From Actinomycetota bacterium (GTDB taxonomy: Bacteria; Actinomycetota; Actinomycetes; Actinomycetales; Microbacteriaceae): a stretch of 13,812 bases of DNA. The notes under the pieces are model-generated. The model made no database searches and was not told where the DNA came from. It saw nothing but the letters and a program-made list of their open reading frames with translations. Location of the stretch: assembly GCA_009703465.1 (NCBI GenBank), contig WLGC01000007.1, positions 1-13,812 of the forward strand, read 5' to 3'. Made by a program: the position numbers and the translations under genes. Positions 5,796 to 13,387 of this stretch are shown piece by piece. Numbering within the stretch: the first letter of the stretch is position 1; each line of letters opens with the position of its first letter.

Positions 5796-6813
5796 GCACG
5801 ATGATTTTCATCGAGCCGGGAAGCTTTCCAGCGTTAAGTGCTTCCTCAACCTGGGCTAAGCCAAATTTATGAGTCACTAAAACATCTAGATTTACTTTGC
5901 CTGAAGCAACTAACTCAATTCCAGTTGGCCAAGTGTTTGCATATCTAAAAACTCCGGTGACCCAGATTTCTTTGTTCTGAATGTGAGAGACCGGAAGCGT
6001 AATGTCATCACTTCCAAGTCCAACTAACAAAACGTGACCTGCTGGACCAACTGCTTTAATTCCTGAGTAGACAGCTTCAGCAACTCCGGAGGCATCAACA
6101 AACGCATCCACCCCCAAGTTTTCAACACTGTCAACTTTTGGATCTAGTGCTTGGGTCGCTCCAAACTTCAGAGCAAACTCTCTGCGGTCTTTTGAAATGT
6201 CAGTGATGAAAACTACTGTTGCGCCAAATGCCTTTGCTACCTGAGCCATAATTACACCGATAGGACCAGCTCCAGCAATTAGAACTCGACTACCTTCTTT
6301 AATCTCGGCACGCTGAGCGGCCCATACACAAACCGATAGTGGCTCAATCAAAGCTGCTGCTTCGAATGAGACATGATCTGGTATTTCAAACGCGAATTTA
6401 GATTGAATCTTTACGTATTCGGAAAATGCTCCATCAATAGGTGGTGTTGCAAAGAATTCCATATCAGGGCAGAGGTTGTAGCGACCTGCTAAGCACTGCT
6501 CACATTTAGCACATGGGCGCTGTGGTTCAACCGCAACCCGTTGACCAACTCGAGAAGAATCTATAGCCGAACCAACCGCGGCGATGGTGCCAGAAAGTTC
6601 GTGCCCCAAAATTAGCGGTTGCTCAACAACAAAGGGGCCAATTTTTCCATGCTGGTAATAGTGCACATCGCTGCCGCAAACCCCTACTGCTTCAACTCTT
6701 ACCAGTACCTCATCTAGTTCGAGTGTTGGCATGACAGCATCCTGAACGGCAATTTTTCCTTTGGCAAGCAGGTAGGAGGCCTTCATTGATGTTGAAATTG
6801 CGCTCGCGCTCAT
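5782..6813 (-). CDS. Zinc-dependent NAD(P) polyol dehydrogenase (sorbitol/xylitol dehydrogenase-like, MDR family)
   Basis: This is a medium-chain dehydrogenase that should oxidise a sugar alcohol to a ketose, for example sorbitol to fructose or xylitol to xylulose. The catalytic zinc ligands are Cys46 (GVCGSDVHYY), His71-Glu72 (GHE) and Glu157 (LIEPLS). The structural zinc site has Cys101, Cys104, Cys107 and Cys115. GAGPIG (181-186) is the Rossmann glycine motif, and Asp205 at the end of the second strand (VFITD) favours NAD over NADP. The 343 residues are normal for the family. It is the last gene of the operon, 15 bases after the mannitol dehydrogenase. A GGCGAG stands about ten bases before the ATG at 6813; Met10 is a possible alternative start with a worse site. 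Substrate is inferred from family resemblance and from the operon; threonine or butanediol dehydrogenase activity is less likely. Confidence 0.85.
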   Translation of the reverse strand: MSASAISTSMKASYLLAKGKIAVQDAVMPTLELDEVLVRVEAVGVCGSDVHYYQHGKIGPFVVEQPLILGHELSGTIAAVGSAIDSSRVGQRVAVEPQRPCAKCEQCLAGRYNLCPDMEFFATPPIDGAFSEYVKIQSKFAFEIPDHVSFEAAALIEPLSVCVWAAQRAEIKEGSRVLIAGAGPIGVIMAQVAKAFGATVVFITDISKDRREFALKFGATQALDPKVDSVENLGVDAFVDASGVAEAVYSGIKAVGPAGHVLLVGLGSDDITLPVSHIQNKEIWVTGVFRYANTWPTGIELVASGKVNLDVLVTHKFGLAQVEEALNAGKLPGSMKIIVQPNS

Positions 6814-6828
6814 TGTTGCTACGCTCGC

Positions 6829-8307
6829 CTAGCTTTTAGCTACCAGTGCGGCAACGGTTGCCTTCGCGCCGATTTTATGAAGTGAATCTAGGGCTTTGAG
6901 ATAGGGCTTAGTGAATCTCTGGTCGTCAATCAGATTGCCAAAAAGTTTGCGGTTACCGATGAAAGCCAAAGGGTTAGTTTTCTGGCTTTGAGCAAGAGGA
7001 ATCAGTTCGTCTTTCAGTTGATCAACAATGTTGATTGGGCTTCCTTGTTCATCAGTGCCCTCGGCGTATCTTGCCCAACTTGCAACAATAGCGGCCGAGA
7101 GGGTGACGTCACCGCCTTGCTCGAGTCGACGCTTAATTACCGGTACCAACCACTTTGGAATTCGATCAGAAGAATCAGCACACAGCCTTGTTAGGGTGTC
7201 TTTCACCTCGGGGTTCGAGAATCTTTCGATCAATGTGTTTTGGTAAAGATTCAGATCCACTCCAGGAACCGGCAGCAATGTTGGCGTGGCTTCTTCTTTC
7301 ATGTATCGCAGCAATAGTGTTGAGATGTCAGGGTCACCAGTAGCTTCGTGTGCGTAGCGATAACCACCTAGATATCCGAAATAGGTAAGCCCTTGGTGGC
7401 TGGCATTTAGCAGTCTCAGTTTCATCAGCTCGTATGGCATGACATCTTCAACCATTTGCACATCGGCTTGCTCCAGTGGCGGTCTGCCAAGTGTAAATTC
7501 GTCATCAATGACCCATTGAAAAAAAGGTTCAGCCACAACGGGCCACTTATCCTCTAGGCCTGTTAGCGCAGCAACCTCGGCTATGTCCTCCTTGGTTGTC
7601 ACCGGAGTTATTCGATCGACCATCGAGTTTGGGAATGAAACATTAGCTGACATCCAGTTGCTAAATTCCGCATCAACTAGCTGTGCGTAGGCGGTAAACA
7701 TTTTTCGAGCTACATCGCCGTTTGCTTGAATGTTGTCGCAAGACTGGACTGTAAAAGGCGCGATTCCCTTATCGCGCCTGATTCGCAATGCCTCGACGAT
7801 AAAACCAAATGCTGTTTTGAGTTCAGCGCCTGGCTTTAGCTCCTCAACGATTATTGGATTCTCGGCATTGAACTCTCCGGTTTCAGAATCGAAATTGTAG
7901 CCACCCTCAGTAATTGTCAGTGAAACAATCTTTGTGTCCTGGTTTGTTAATTTATCTAACAGTCTCTGCGGATTGTCTGGAGCAAAAATATACTCAACGA
8001 TGCTTCCGATTATTGAGCTCTCGCGCCGACCATCTGGGTGCTTTAGCACCAAGGTGTATAGGCAGTCCTGCTCTTTCATCACGTCGCGCATTTTTTTGTC
8101 ATTTTCAAGCAGGCCAACACCGCAGATAGCCCAGTCCTTCGCTAGCCCCTGGTTCAACAAGCGATCAATCGCCATGGCCATGTGGGCTCGATGAAAACCG
8201 CCGACGCCGAAGTGCACAATGCCCGTCTTCAGTTCAGCTCGGTTGTAGTTCGGCACAGAAACTTGAGCTGACACCTCGCTGATGGTTTCGCTTTTCAATG
8301 GAAGCAT
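6829..8307 (-). CDS. mtlK: Mannitol 2-dehydrogenase family polyol dehydrogenase
   Basis: The 492-residue cytosolic enzyme belongs to the zinc-independent long-chain polyol-specific dehydrogenases, which convert mannitol to fructose (or arabitol to xylulose, or work on aldonates) with NAD. The N-terminal nucleotide-binding segment is HFGVGGFHRAH (32-42). The family signature VDRITP lies at 230-235 and the catalytic Lys-x4-Asn-x2-His is KLRLLNASH, with Lys296, Asn301 and His304. Length matches mannitol 2-dehydrogenase. It starts directly at the stop of the upstream permease with no gap and no clear Shine-Dalgarno, so translation is probably coupled. It sits between the transporter genes and a zinc polyol dehydrogenase, an arrangement like the sorbitol/mannitol operons of Rhodobacter. 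The family is firm; the symbol assumes mannitol-type activity. Confidence 0.88.
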   Translation of the reverse strand: MLPLKSETISEVSAQVSVPNYNRAELKTGIVHFGVGGFHRAHMAMAIDRLLNQGLAKDWAICGVGLLENDKKMRDVMKEQDCLYTLVLKHPDGRRESSIIGSIVEYIFAPDNPQRLLDKLTNQDTKIVSLTITEGGYNFDSETGEFNAENPIIVEELKPGAELKTAFGFIVEALRIRRDKGIAPFTVQSCDNIQANGDVARKMFTAYAQLVDAEFSNWMSANVSFPNSMVDRITPVTTKEDIAEVAALTGLEDKWPVVAEPFFQWVIDDEFTLGRPPLEQADVQMVEDVMPYELMKLRLLNASHQGLTYFGYLGGYRYAHEATGDPDISTLLLRYMKEEATPTLLPVPGVDLNLYQNTLIERFSNPEVKDTLTRLCADSSDRIPKWLVPVIKRRLEQGGDVTLSAAIVASWARYAEGTDEQGSPINIVDQLKDELIPLAQSQKTNPLAFIGNRKLFGNLIDDQRFTKPYLKALDSLHKIGAKATVAALVAKS

Positions 8308-9120
8308 CTACTTCACTGCACCCATCGCCAAGCCACGTACTAACTGCTTCTGGGCAATCCAGCCAGCAATTAGCACCGGTAATGCAGCCACCATTGAAGC
8401 AGCCGATAGCACGCCAAGGAACAAACCTCTGCCATCGACAAATGAAGCTAGGAATGGTGGTGCAGTCTTTGCATCCGAGGTAGTCAATAGTGTGGCAAGG
8501 AAGTATTCATTCCAAGAAAAGATGAAGCAGATAAGTGCCACCGCTGCAATTCCTGGCAGCACAATTGGCAATACGATGCGAATCAGTTCAGTTCGGAAGT
8601 TTGCTCCATCAATTTGCGCGGCCTCAACTATTTCCATCGGCACCTCGTTGAAGAATGATCGCATCATCCAAACAGCGATTGGAAGATTCATAGCCGCGTA
8701 AACCAGAGATAGAGCGTTGATGTTATCTAATACCCCAAGGCTTTTGAAGATCATGTAAAGCGGCAAAAGCGAAGCTGCGGCTGGAAGGAACCTTGTGGAG
8801 ATGAAAAAGAAAAGTACATCTTGAATCTTTTTGATCGGCCTGATTGATAAGGCGTAGGCAGCTGGAATTGCCAGCAACAGAACGATGAGTGTTGATAGAA
8901 CACTGGACGTTAGGGAATTCAAGAGGTAGTCAGCCATTCCTCGGTCCATAAGTCTTTGGAACCCAGAAAAGTTTGGTTCAAAAATCAATGTTGGTGGAAT
9001 GGCAGATGCATCCTGCTCACTCTTGAATGCGTTGATAAACATCCAGAAAACTGGAAAGAAAAAGATTATGACAATAAGCCATGTAAGTGAAGTTATGAGG
9101 GAGTTTTTCAACTTTCGCAT
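8308..9120 (-). CDS. smoG: ABC transporter permease, polyol type (SmoG/MalG-like)
   Basis: This 270-residue inner-membrane permease is the second of a pair in a CUT1-type carbohydrate importer. It has a hydrophobic N-terminal segment (SLITSLTWLIVIIFFFPVF), about six membrane spans and the cytoplasmic EAA loop, EAAQIDGANFRTELIRIVLP (about 160-179), that docks on the ATPase. The C-terminal segment QKQLVRGLAMGAVK is typical of MalG-type subunits. Its ATG shares one base with the stop of the upstream permease (TAATG), and GGGGG at 9130-9134 serves as ribosome binding site. It abuts the mannitol dehydrogenase without a gap. The transporter role is certain; polyol specificity follows from the binding protein and the dehydrogenases. 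Confidence 0.9.
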   Translation of the reverse strand: MRKLKNSLITSLTWLIVIIFFFPVFWMFINAFKSEQDASAIPPTLIFEPNFSGFQRLMDRGMADYLLNSLTSSVLSTLIVLLLAIPAAYALSIRPIKKIQDVLFFFISTRFLPAAASLLPLYMIFKSLGVLDNINALSLVYAAMNLPIAVWMMRSFFNEVPMEIVEAAQIDGANFRTELIRIVLPIVLPGIAAVALICFIFSWNEYFLATLLTTSDAKTAPPFLASFVDGRGLFLGVLSAASMVAALPVLIAGWIAQKQLVRGLAMGAVK

Positions 9121-10040
9121 TAGCGCTGTCCCCCTTCAATAAATACCTTGAACAGGCTTCGAAGGGCAACCGTGGCAACAACAATGGTGAGGAGTACAGT
9201 GACAACACCGTAGGCAGCTGCTTCGCCGACATTTAGGCCAACGAAAGCTCGTTCATAAAGTAGGTAGGAAAGAGTCTTAGTGCCACCGGTTCCCTTGGTG
9301 ATGATGGCAATTGGATCAAATACCTGAAGCAGCATGATGGTTCCAAGCAGGACCGCGATCTCAACGTACTGGCGAAGATGCGGCAGGGTAATCCATCTAA
9401 ATGTTTTCCAGGCACTGGCTCCATCCACGGCTGCCGCTTCCAACACCTCAGGTGTTTGACTCTGAAGTCCGGCTAGCAGAATCAGCATCATGAACGGCGT
9501 GTACTGCCAGGTGAGCATGATCACCACAACCAGAAAAGGTAAGTCGGTTGTCCACTGGATTGGAGTGCCACCTAGTGCTTCGGTAAGCCAACTCAGGATG
9601 CCGACGTTGCTATCAAACATTGAGTGTTTCCAAATAAGCGAGGCGGCAGCTGGCATTAGAAGGAAAGGTGTAATCAATAGTGTTCGGGCAACAGCCTGGC
9701 CGCGAAATTTTCTATCTAGCAAGACAGCAAGGAAAAGTCCTAGAACAACTGAGAAAACTACTGCCAGCGAGGTAATTCCGATTGTGGCAAATGTTGCTGG
9801 GAGAAGGTCGCCTTTTTCAAAGACTGCGACGTAGTTGTCAAACCAGGTGAATTTGATTTCAGTTGGCTTGAGAAGATTCCACTCAAGGGTGGAGAAGTAA
9901 ATGGTTACCAGGAACGGTATTTGTGTCAGAACGATGCTGAAAATTAGAGCCGGAAGAATTAGTGCTCGGGATAGCCTGGCTTTTTTAACCTGAGTCTCAA
10001 CCTTTACAACCGAGGTTTTGGCGGTTGTTTGAGTTGTCAT
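9120..10040 (-). CDS. smoF: ABC transporter permease, polyol type (SmoF/MalF-like)
   Basis: This 306-residue permease is the MalF-like partner, with a basic cytosolic N-terminus (about 1-25), six predicted membrane spans and the EAA loop EAAAVDGASAWKTFRWITLP (about 201-220). It lacks the large periplasmic insertion of enteric MalF, as is normal for Gram-positive CUT1 permeases. An AAGGAA ribosome binding site lies upstream of the ATG at 10040. It is separated from the binding-protein gene by 101 bases holding a strong hairpin, and overlaps the next permease by one base. No ATPase gene is present in the operon, so the pair must borrow one encoded elsewhere. Confidence 0.9.
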   Translation of the reverse strand: MTTQTTAKTSVVKVETQVKKARLSRALILPALIFSIVLTQIPFLVTIYFSTLEWNLLKPTEIKFTWFDNYVAVFEKGDLLPATFATIGITSLAVVFSVVLGLFLAVLLDRKFRGQAVARTLLITPFLLMPAAASLIWKHSMFDSNVGILSWLTEALGGTPIQWTTDLPFLVVVIMLTWQYTPFMMLILLAGLQSQTPEVLEAAAVDGASAWKTFRWITLPHLRQYVEIAVLLGTIMLLQVFDPIAIITKGTGGTKTLSYLLYERAFVGLNVGEAAAYGVVTVLLTIVVATVALRSLFKVFIEGGQR

Positions 10041-10087
10041 CGAAAAACTTCCTTGTCTTGATCTAAAAAAATGGTACTAAGTAGAGC

Positions 10088-10121
10088 TCCCGGGGCCAAC
10101 CTCCATTGGCCGACCCCGGGA
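10088..10121 (-). promoter_or_regulatory. Intercistronic hairpin between binding protein and permease genes
   Basis: TCCCGGGG (10088-10095) pairs with CCCCGGGA (10114-10121), and CCAA/TTGG (10096-10099 with 10106-10109) extends it; GGCCAA/TTGGCC is an alternative inner pairing. No T-run follows immediately on the minus strand; the nearest lies about 15 bases further. This position and structure fit an mRNA-stabilising or partial-termination hairpin that keeps binding protein in excess over the permeases, as in other binding-protein-dependent operons. Confidence 0.6.
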
Positions 10122-10141
10122 ACCTCTTATCTACTAAGGTT

Positions 10142-11473
10142 TTACTTTTGTGCGTCTCCAGCTACCTGAGCTATCTTCTGCCCTTTATCAAGAGCTTCTT
10201 TCACGGTAGTACGACCCGCAATAGCATCGGCAACTAGCTGTGCAACCTGGTTTCCCACTTCTTGGAACTCAGGAATTGCAACGTACTGGATACCAACCCA
10301 AGGCTGAGGGTTTACACCCGGCTGAACTGGGTTTACAGCGTTCATTACTTCAAGAGTAATTGGGCCGTAAGCCGCAGATGCTTCCTTGTACTCAGGAATT
10401 GAGTAGGTAGAGATACGTGCGCCAGGTGGAACCTTTGACCAACCAAGCTTTGTACCAACTAGGTTGTGGTACTCCTTTGATGTAGCCCACTTGACGAACT
10501 TAATCGCTGCATCTTTGTTCTTGGTGTTTGCAGGAACAGCTAGGTTCCAGCTCCACAACCAACCTGACTCCTTGGTCTTTACAACCGGAGCGTGTGAGTA
10601 AGCAAGCTTGCCCTTCACTGGTGAGTCATCAGCTTCTAGGAATGAAGCTGCAACTGATGCGTCGTACCACATTGCAACTTTGCCTTCCTTAAGTGCGTTC
10701 AAGCACTCGTTGAAGCTGTAGTCCACAGGGTTTGGCTGTCCAGCCTCGTCAAGCAAGTTCTTGTAGAAAGTAACTGCTTCAACGAATGCTGGTGAGTTAA
10801 CCTGTGCATCCCAGTTCATGTCGTACCAGCTACCACCGAATGTTTGAACAACGGTTGTAAGTGGCGCGAATAGGTCTCCCCAGCCTGGCTTACCGCGAAG
10901 ACAGATACCTGCAACATCGTCAGTCTTTACAGCCTTTGCTACTGCAGCAACTTCCTGCCAAGTAGGGTTCTTTGAAAGTTTCTGTCCAGCTGCATCAAGA
11001 ATCTCCTTGTTGTACATCAAGATTGATGACTCACCGTAGAAAGGAACAGCGTACTGCTTACCGTCTACCGATAGTGCTGAACGAACTGGAGGAAGGATGT
11101 CTTCGACATCGTATGATCCATCGTTTAGTCCTTCAGTTAGATCAGTTAGCCAACCGTTTGCGCCCCACTGTGGAACCTCGTAGGCACCAATGGTCACGAT
11201 GTCGTACTGACCAGCAGCGTTTGCTACGTCTGCGGTTACTGCACTGCGAAGGTCGCCTTCTTCCATAACCTGGAAGTTAACTTTGATACCAGGGTTAGCT
11301 GCCTCAAATTCGCCCTTTAGCGATTCCATGTCAACCATGTTTCCGTTGTTCACGGTTGCCAAAGTAAGAGTTACATCTCCTCCGGCACCGGTGGATGCTG
11401 CGCATCCGCTTAGTGCCAATGCTGAAATTCCCAACATTGCACCAAAGGTTATTACACGCTTTTTCGAAAGCAT
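10142..11473 (-). CDS. smoE: Polyol/sugar-binding lipoprotein of an ABC importer (SmoE-like, family 1)
   Basis: This is the extracellular solute-binding component of the importer, anchored to the membrane as a lipoprotein. The N-terminus has Lys-Lys-Arg, a hydrophobic stretch and the lipobox LSGC with Cys24, followed by a small Ser/Gly-rich linker. The 443 residues are normal for family 1 binding proteins. Segments such as ILMYNKEIL, NPTWQEV and the region LRGKPGWGDLFAPLTTVV followed by TFGGSWYDMNWDAQ resemble SmoE-type sorbitol/mannitol-binding proteins. The ATG at 11473 has a strong AAAGGAG Shine-Dalgarno (11479-11485). First gene of the operon, with a leader containing GC-rich pairings, and divergent from the AraC regulator. 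The ligand is inferred from these resemblances and from the dehydrogenases downstream. Confidence 0.9.
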   Translation of the reverse strand: MLSKKRVITFGAMLGISALALSGCAASTGAGGDVTLTLATVNNGNMVDMESLKGEFEAANPGIKVNFQVMEEGDLRSAVTADVANAAGQYDIVTIGAYEVPQWGANGWLTDLTEGLNDGSYDVEDILPPVRSALSVDGKQYAVPFYGESSILMYNKEILDAAGQKLSKNPTWQEVAAVAKAVKTDDVAGICLRGKPGWGDLFAPLTTVVQTFGGSWYDMNWDAQVNSPAFVEAVTFYKNLLDEAGQPNPVDYSFNECLNALKEGKVAMWYDASVAASFLEADDSPVKGKLAYSHAPVVKTKESGWLWSWNLAVPANTKNKDAAIKFVKWATSKEYHNLVGTKLGWSKVPPGARISTYSIPEYKEASAAYGPITLEVMNAVNPVQPGVNPQPWVGIQYVAIPEFQEVGNQVAQLVADAIAGRTTVKEALDKGQKIAQVAGDAQK

Positions 11474-11783
11474 TGATACTCCTTTGTCGTCATTGCTACA
11501 TAGATGACCCGGATTATTTCCGGGGAAGACCGGGCTCTAAAGCTGGTCTCTAAGTGAAAACTACACAGTGCTCAATAACAAATAAGTAACTTCCCTATTC
11601 AAATGCTCTTAAATGCTGATACTATTTTGCCCTAGCGAAAATAAGACGTTTGCGAGAACGGCCTTGGAAAAAAAGTATTAGTTCCTCGCAAGAGCCTTGA
11701 ATTCAAGGGTTTTGAATTTTTGTAATTCAAAATGCAACCGCAGTCCGAATCCACAAAAAGTAGAGTTTGGGAAAAATAGTGTT
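11474..11783. promoter_or_regulatory. Divergent control region between polyol operon and araC-type regulator
   Basis: These 310 bases contain no convincing gene. From left to right they hold the smoE Shine-Dalgarno, three CCGGG-like blocks (11508, 11520, 11530) that can pair alternatively in the leader, a direct repeat CTCTAA (11535 and 11548), a direct repeat AAATGCT (11601 and 11611, ten bases apart), an inverted repeat TGCGAG/CTCGCA (11651-11656 and 11685-11690), the palindrome TTGAATTCAA (11697-11706), and an inverted repeat TTTTGAATT/AATTCAAAA (11710-11732). I could not fix the operon's own promoter. Such density of repeats fits AraC-type control of both directions. Confidence 0.6.
11697..11726 (+). 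promoter_or_regulatory. Candidate promoter of the AraC-family gene, overlapped by palindromes
   Basis: TTGAAT (11697-11702) and TGTAAT (11721-11726) are separated by 18 bases and match -35 and -10 consensus at four and five positions. The start of transcription would be near 11733, giving a leader of about 50 bases. Both hexamers lie inside the palindromic TTGAATT elements, so a bound regulator would cover the promoter. Confidence 0.4.
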
Positions 11784-12752
11784 ATGAATACGTTACCTAT
11801 TGAAGTACTTGGGCCCGAGAAAATCGCCAAAACCCTGCTGGGAAAGCCCGCCGCGCTTGAGGTTATTCCACCAAACCCCTTTCACTCATTTCGTTATTTC
11901 TCTCACGATTTTCCGGCCGAGATAGCACGCTGGCAGTATCACCCAGAGTTTGAAATTCACCTTATTCGAGAAGGAACGGGTAGCTATCTAATTGGGGATG
12001 TAATTGGAACTTTTGAAGCCGGTCACGTAGCTTTCATTGGCTCTGGTTTACCTCACGACTGGATGAGCAATCTGAAACCTGGTCAAGTGATCAAGAATCG
12101 TGATGCCGTAATTCAATTTTTGCCAGAGTTTATAAACGGTCTAATGGAGTCCATGCCAGAACTTCGTGATCTGAAATCTGTTCTTAAGGAATCCAGCCGC
12201 GGAATCATCTACACCGGTGAAACCGCAAAACGAGCAGCAAAAGAAATCGAAGCTTTGGGTGCTAGTAGTGGAACCAGAAGAATCCTGCATCTTTTGGCTC
12301 TGCTAGTTATTTTTGCTGAGGCTCCAAAAAAAGAGAAGCAACTAATCACCAAGCAGTGGTTTACTCCAGATGCCAGTGAAGATGGGATCTCTGCTGTTGA
12401 GTCTGGCGTTAAGTACATTTTTGAAAACCTAACAAAAAACATTCGAATGTCTGAGGCAGCAAAGCTTGCTCATATGTCTGAGCCGACTTTTTCTAAGTAC
12501 TTCAAGAAATCTAGTGGTCTGACATTTAGTGAAATGGTTAGGAAAATGCGTATCTCGCATGCCTGCCGCCTACTTGAAGATACCAACGAAACGATTTCTT
12601 CTATTTGCGAGAAAAGTGGCTATAGCAATTTAGCAAACTTCAATCGGCAGTTTCTCTCTGAAATGGAAGTTACACCTTCTGCGTATCGCGCACTGGATGA
12701 GCAGCGAAGACCAAAGAAAGAACTGTTGAGCTTAGGTTTAGTCGGCGACTAG
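11784..12752 (+). CDS. AraC-family transcriptional regulator with N-terminal cupin domain
   Basis: This is a probable activator of the divergent polyol operon. From the ATG at 11784 the protein has 322 residues. The N-terminal half is a cupin-like effector domain: FHSFRYFSHDFPAEIARWQYHPEFEIHLI is spread over about 34-62, followed by GTGSYLIGDVIGTFEAGHVAFIG and GLPHDW, as in AraC sensors of sugars. The C-terminal 100 residues hold the double helix-turn-helix: MSEAAKLAHMSEPTFSKYFKK for the first and ISSICEKSGYSNLANFNRQF for the second, ending with VTPSAYR. I reject the upstream TTG at 11697: the added 29 residues look non-coding and would cover palindromic control elements. No strong Shine-Dalgarno precedes 11784. 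The stop codon overlaps that of the convergent membrane protein gene. Confidence 0.88.
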   Translation: MNTLPIEVLGPEKIAKTLLGKPAALEVIPPNPFHSFRYFSHDFPAEIARWQYHPEFEIHLIREGTGSYLIGDVIGTFEAGHVAFIGSGLPHDWMSNLKPGQVIKNRDAVIQFLPEFINGLMESMPELRDLKSVLKESSRGIIYTGETAKRAAKEIEALGASSGTRRILHLLALLVIFAEAPKKEKQLITKQWFTPDASEDGISAVESGVKYIFENLTKNIRMSEAAKLAHMSEPTFSKYFKKSSGLTFSEMVRKMRISHACRLLEDTNETISSICEKSGYSNLANFNRQFLSEMEVTPSAYRALDEQRRPKKELLSLGLVGD

Positions 12753-13381
12753 TTCAAAATAAACTGCGAAGTCTTCTTCGAGATCAGCCCGCCAACCTCA
12801 ACGGTTAGGTGATACGAAGCCCCGCCGGTCACCACCGGTGTTTGCTCAGCTCCACAGCCCGTGGATGATGAGCTCACTCGATACCACTCACCTAATTCGC
12901 TGACCTTTGTTTCACCAGCTCTAAGAGTTATTGGAGCTGTAGCCAATCCGCTTCTATCGCAATCAACTGAGTTCCAAATTGTCTCTTCGCCGCTGGTGAC
13001 TTTGAAGTAAGTTTCCTTCGGACCAAGATCCACCAAGCAATCTTTGGCGCCGACGTTGGTTATGTCATAACCAAAGAATGGATTGATGCCGCTTTCAAAA
13101 GCTGGTCGTTCAACGCCTTGGTTATCCATAACTTTTGCAACCAGAGTTATGTCCTTTGGATCGCAGGCGCCTTCGGCAACTGCTCCAGCGCCACTGGCTG
13201 CTGGGTTGCCGGCAAATAATCCTTGGACCATGTTCACAAGTCCTGCTATTAGCGCACCCAGTAATCCAATGGTGGCTAGTAGAACTACCAGGGCGATTAT
13301 CCTGCGCTTACGATAAACGCTTCGGTCAGGGCGAGATGTAGGGCGCTGACGGTTAGCCGGATCGTGACGAGAGGTGCTCAT
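12749..13381 (-). CDS. Single-pass membrane protein of unknown function
   Basis: I do not recognise this 210-residue protein. It has a basic, Arg-rich cytosolic N-terminus (1-28), one hydrophobic segment IIALVVLLATIGLLGALIAGL (about 28-48, N-in topology by the positive-inside rule), an Ala/Gly-rich linker and an extracytoplasmic domain of about 140 residues. That domain has four cysteines, in GACDP, KDCLVD, VDCDRS and TGCGAE, which could form two disulfides, and alternating beta-type segments suggesting an Ig-like fold; this is inference. No lipobox and no LPXTG. The ATG at 13381 has no Shine-Dalgarno, but TAATCT ends six bases upstream, so it may be read as a leaderless mRNA or with the preceding acetyltransferase gene (25-base gap). 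Its stop shares the CTAG of the convergent AraC gene's stop. Confidence 0.8.
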   Translation of the reverse strand: MSTSRHDPANRQRPTSRPDRSVYRKRRIIALVVLLATIGLLGALIAGLVNMVQGLFAGNPAASGAGAVAEGACDPKDITLVAKVMDNQGVERPAFESGINPFFGYDITNVGAKDCLVDLGPKETYFKVTSGEETIWNSVDCDRSGLATAPITLRAGETKVSELGEWYRVSSSSTGCGAEQTPVVTGGASYHLTVEVGGLISKKTSQFILN

Positions 13382-13387
13382 AAAAAT

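Noticed and set aside
8282..8701. Plus-strand reading frame of 139 codons opposite the second permease
   Set aside because: Antisense shadow of a clear ABC permease; Ser/Ala/Ile-rich with no recognisable domain and no ribosome site.
9017..9424. Two short minus-strand frames within the permease genes
   Set aside because: Same-strand alternative frames of the two permeases, whose own frames are supported by EAA motifs.
10972..11507. Plus-strand frames of 98 and 74 codons opposite the binding-protein gene
   Set aside because: Antisense to a well-supported lipoprotein gene and lacking any domain signal.
11697..11783. TTG start of the AraC-family gene at 11697
   Set aside because: The extra 29 residues look non-coding and span two palindromes and a likely promoter. 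ATG at 11784 gives the usual family length.
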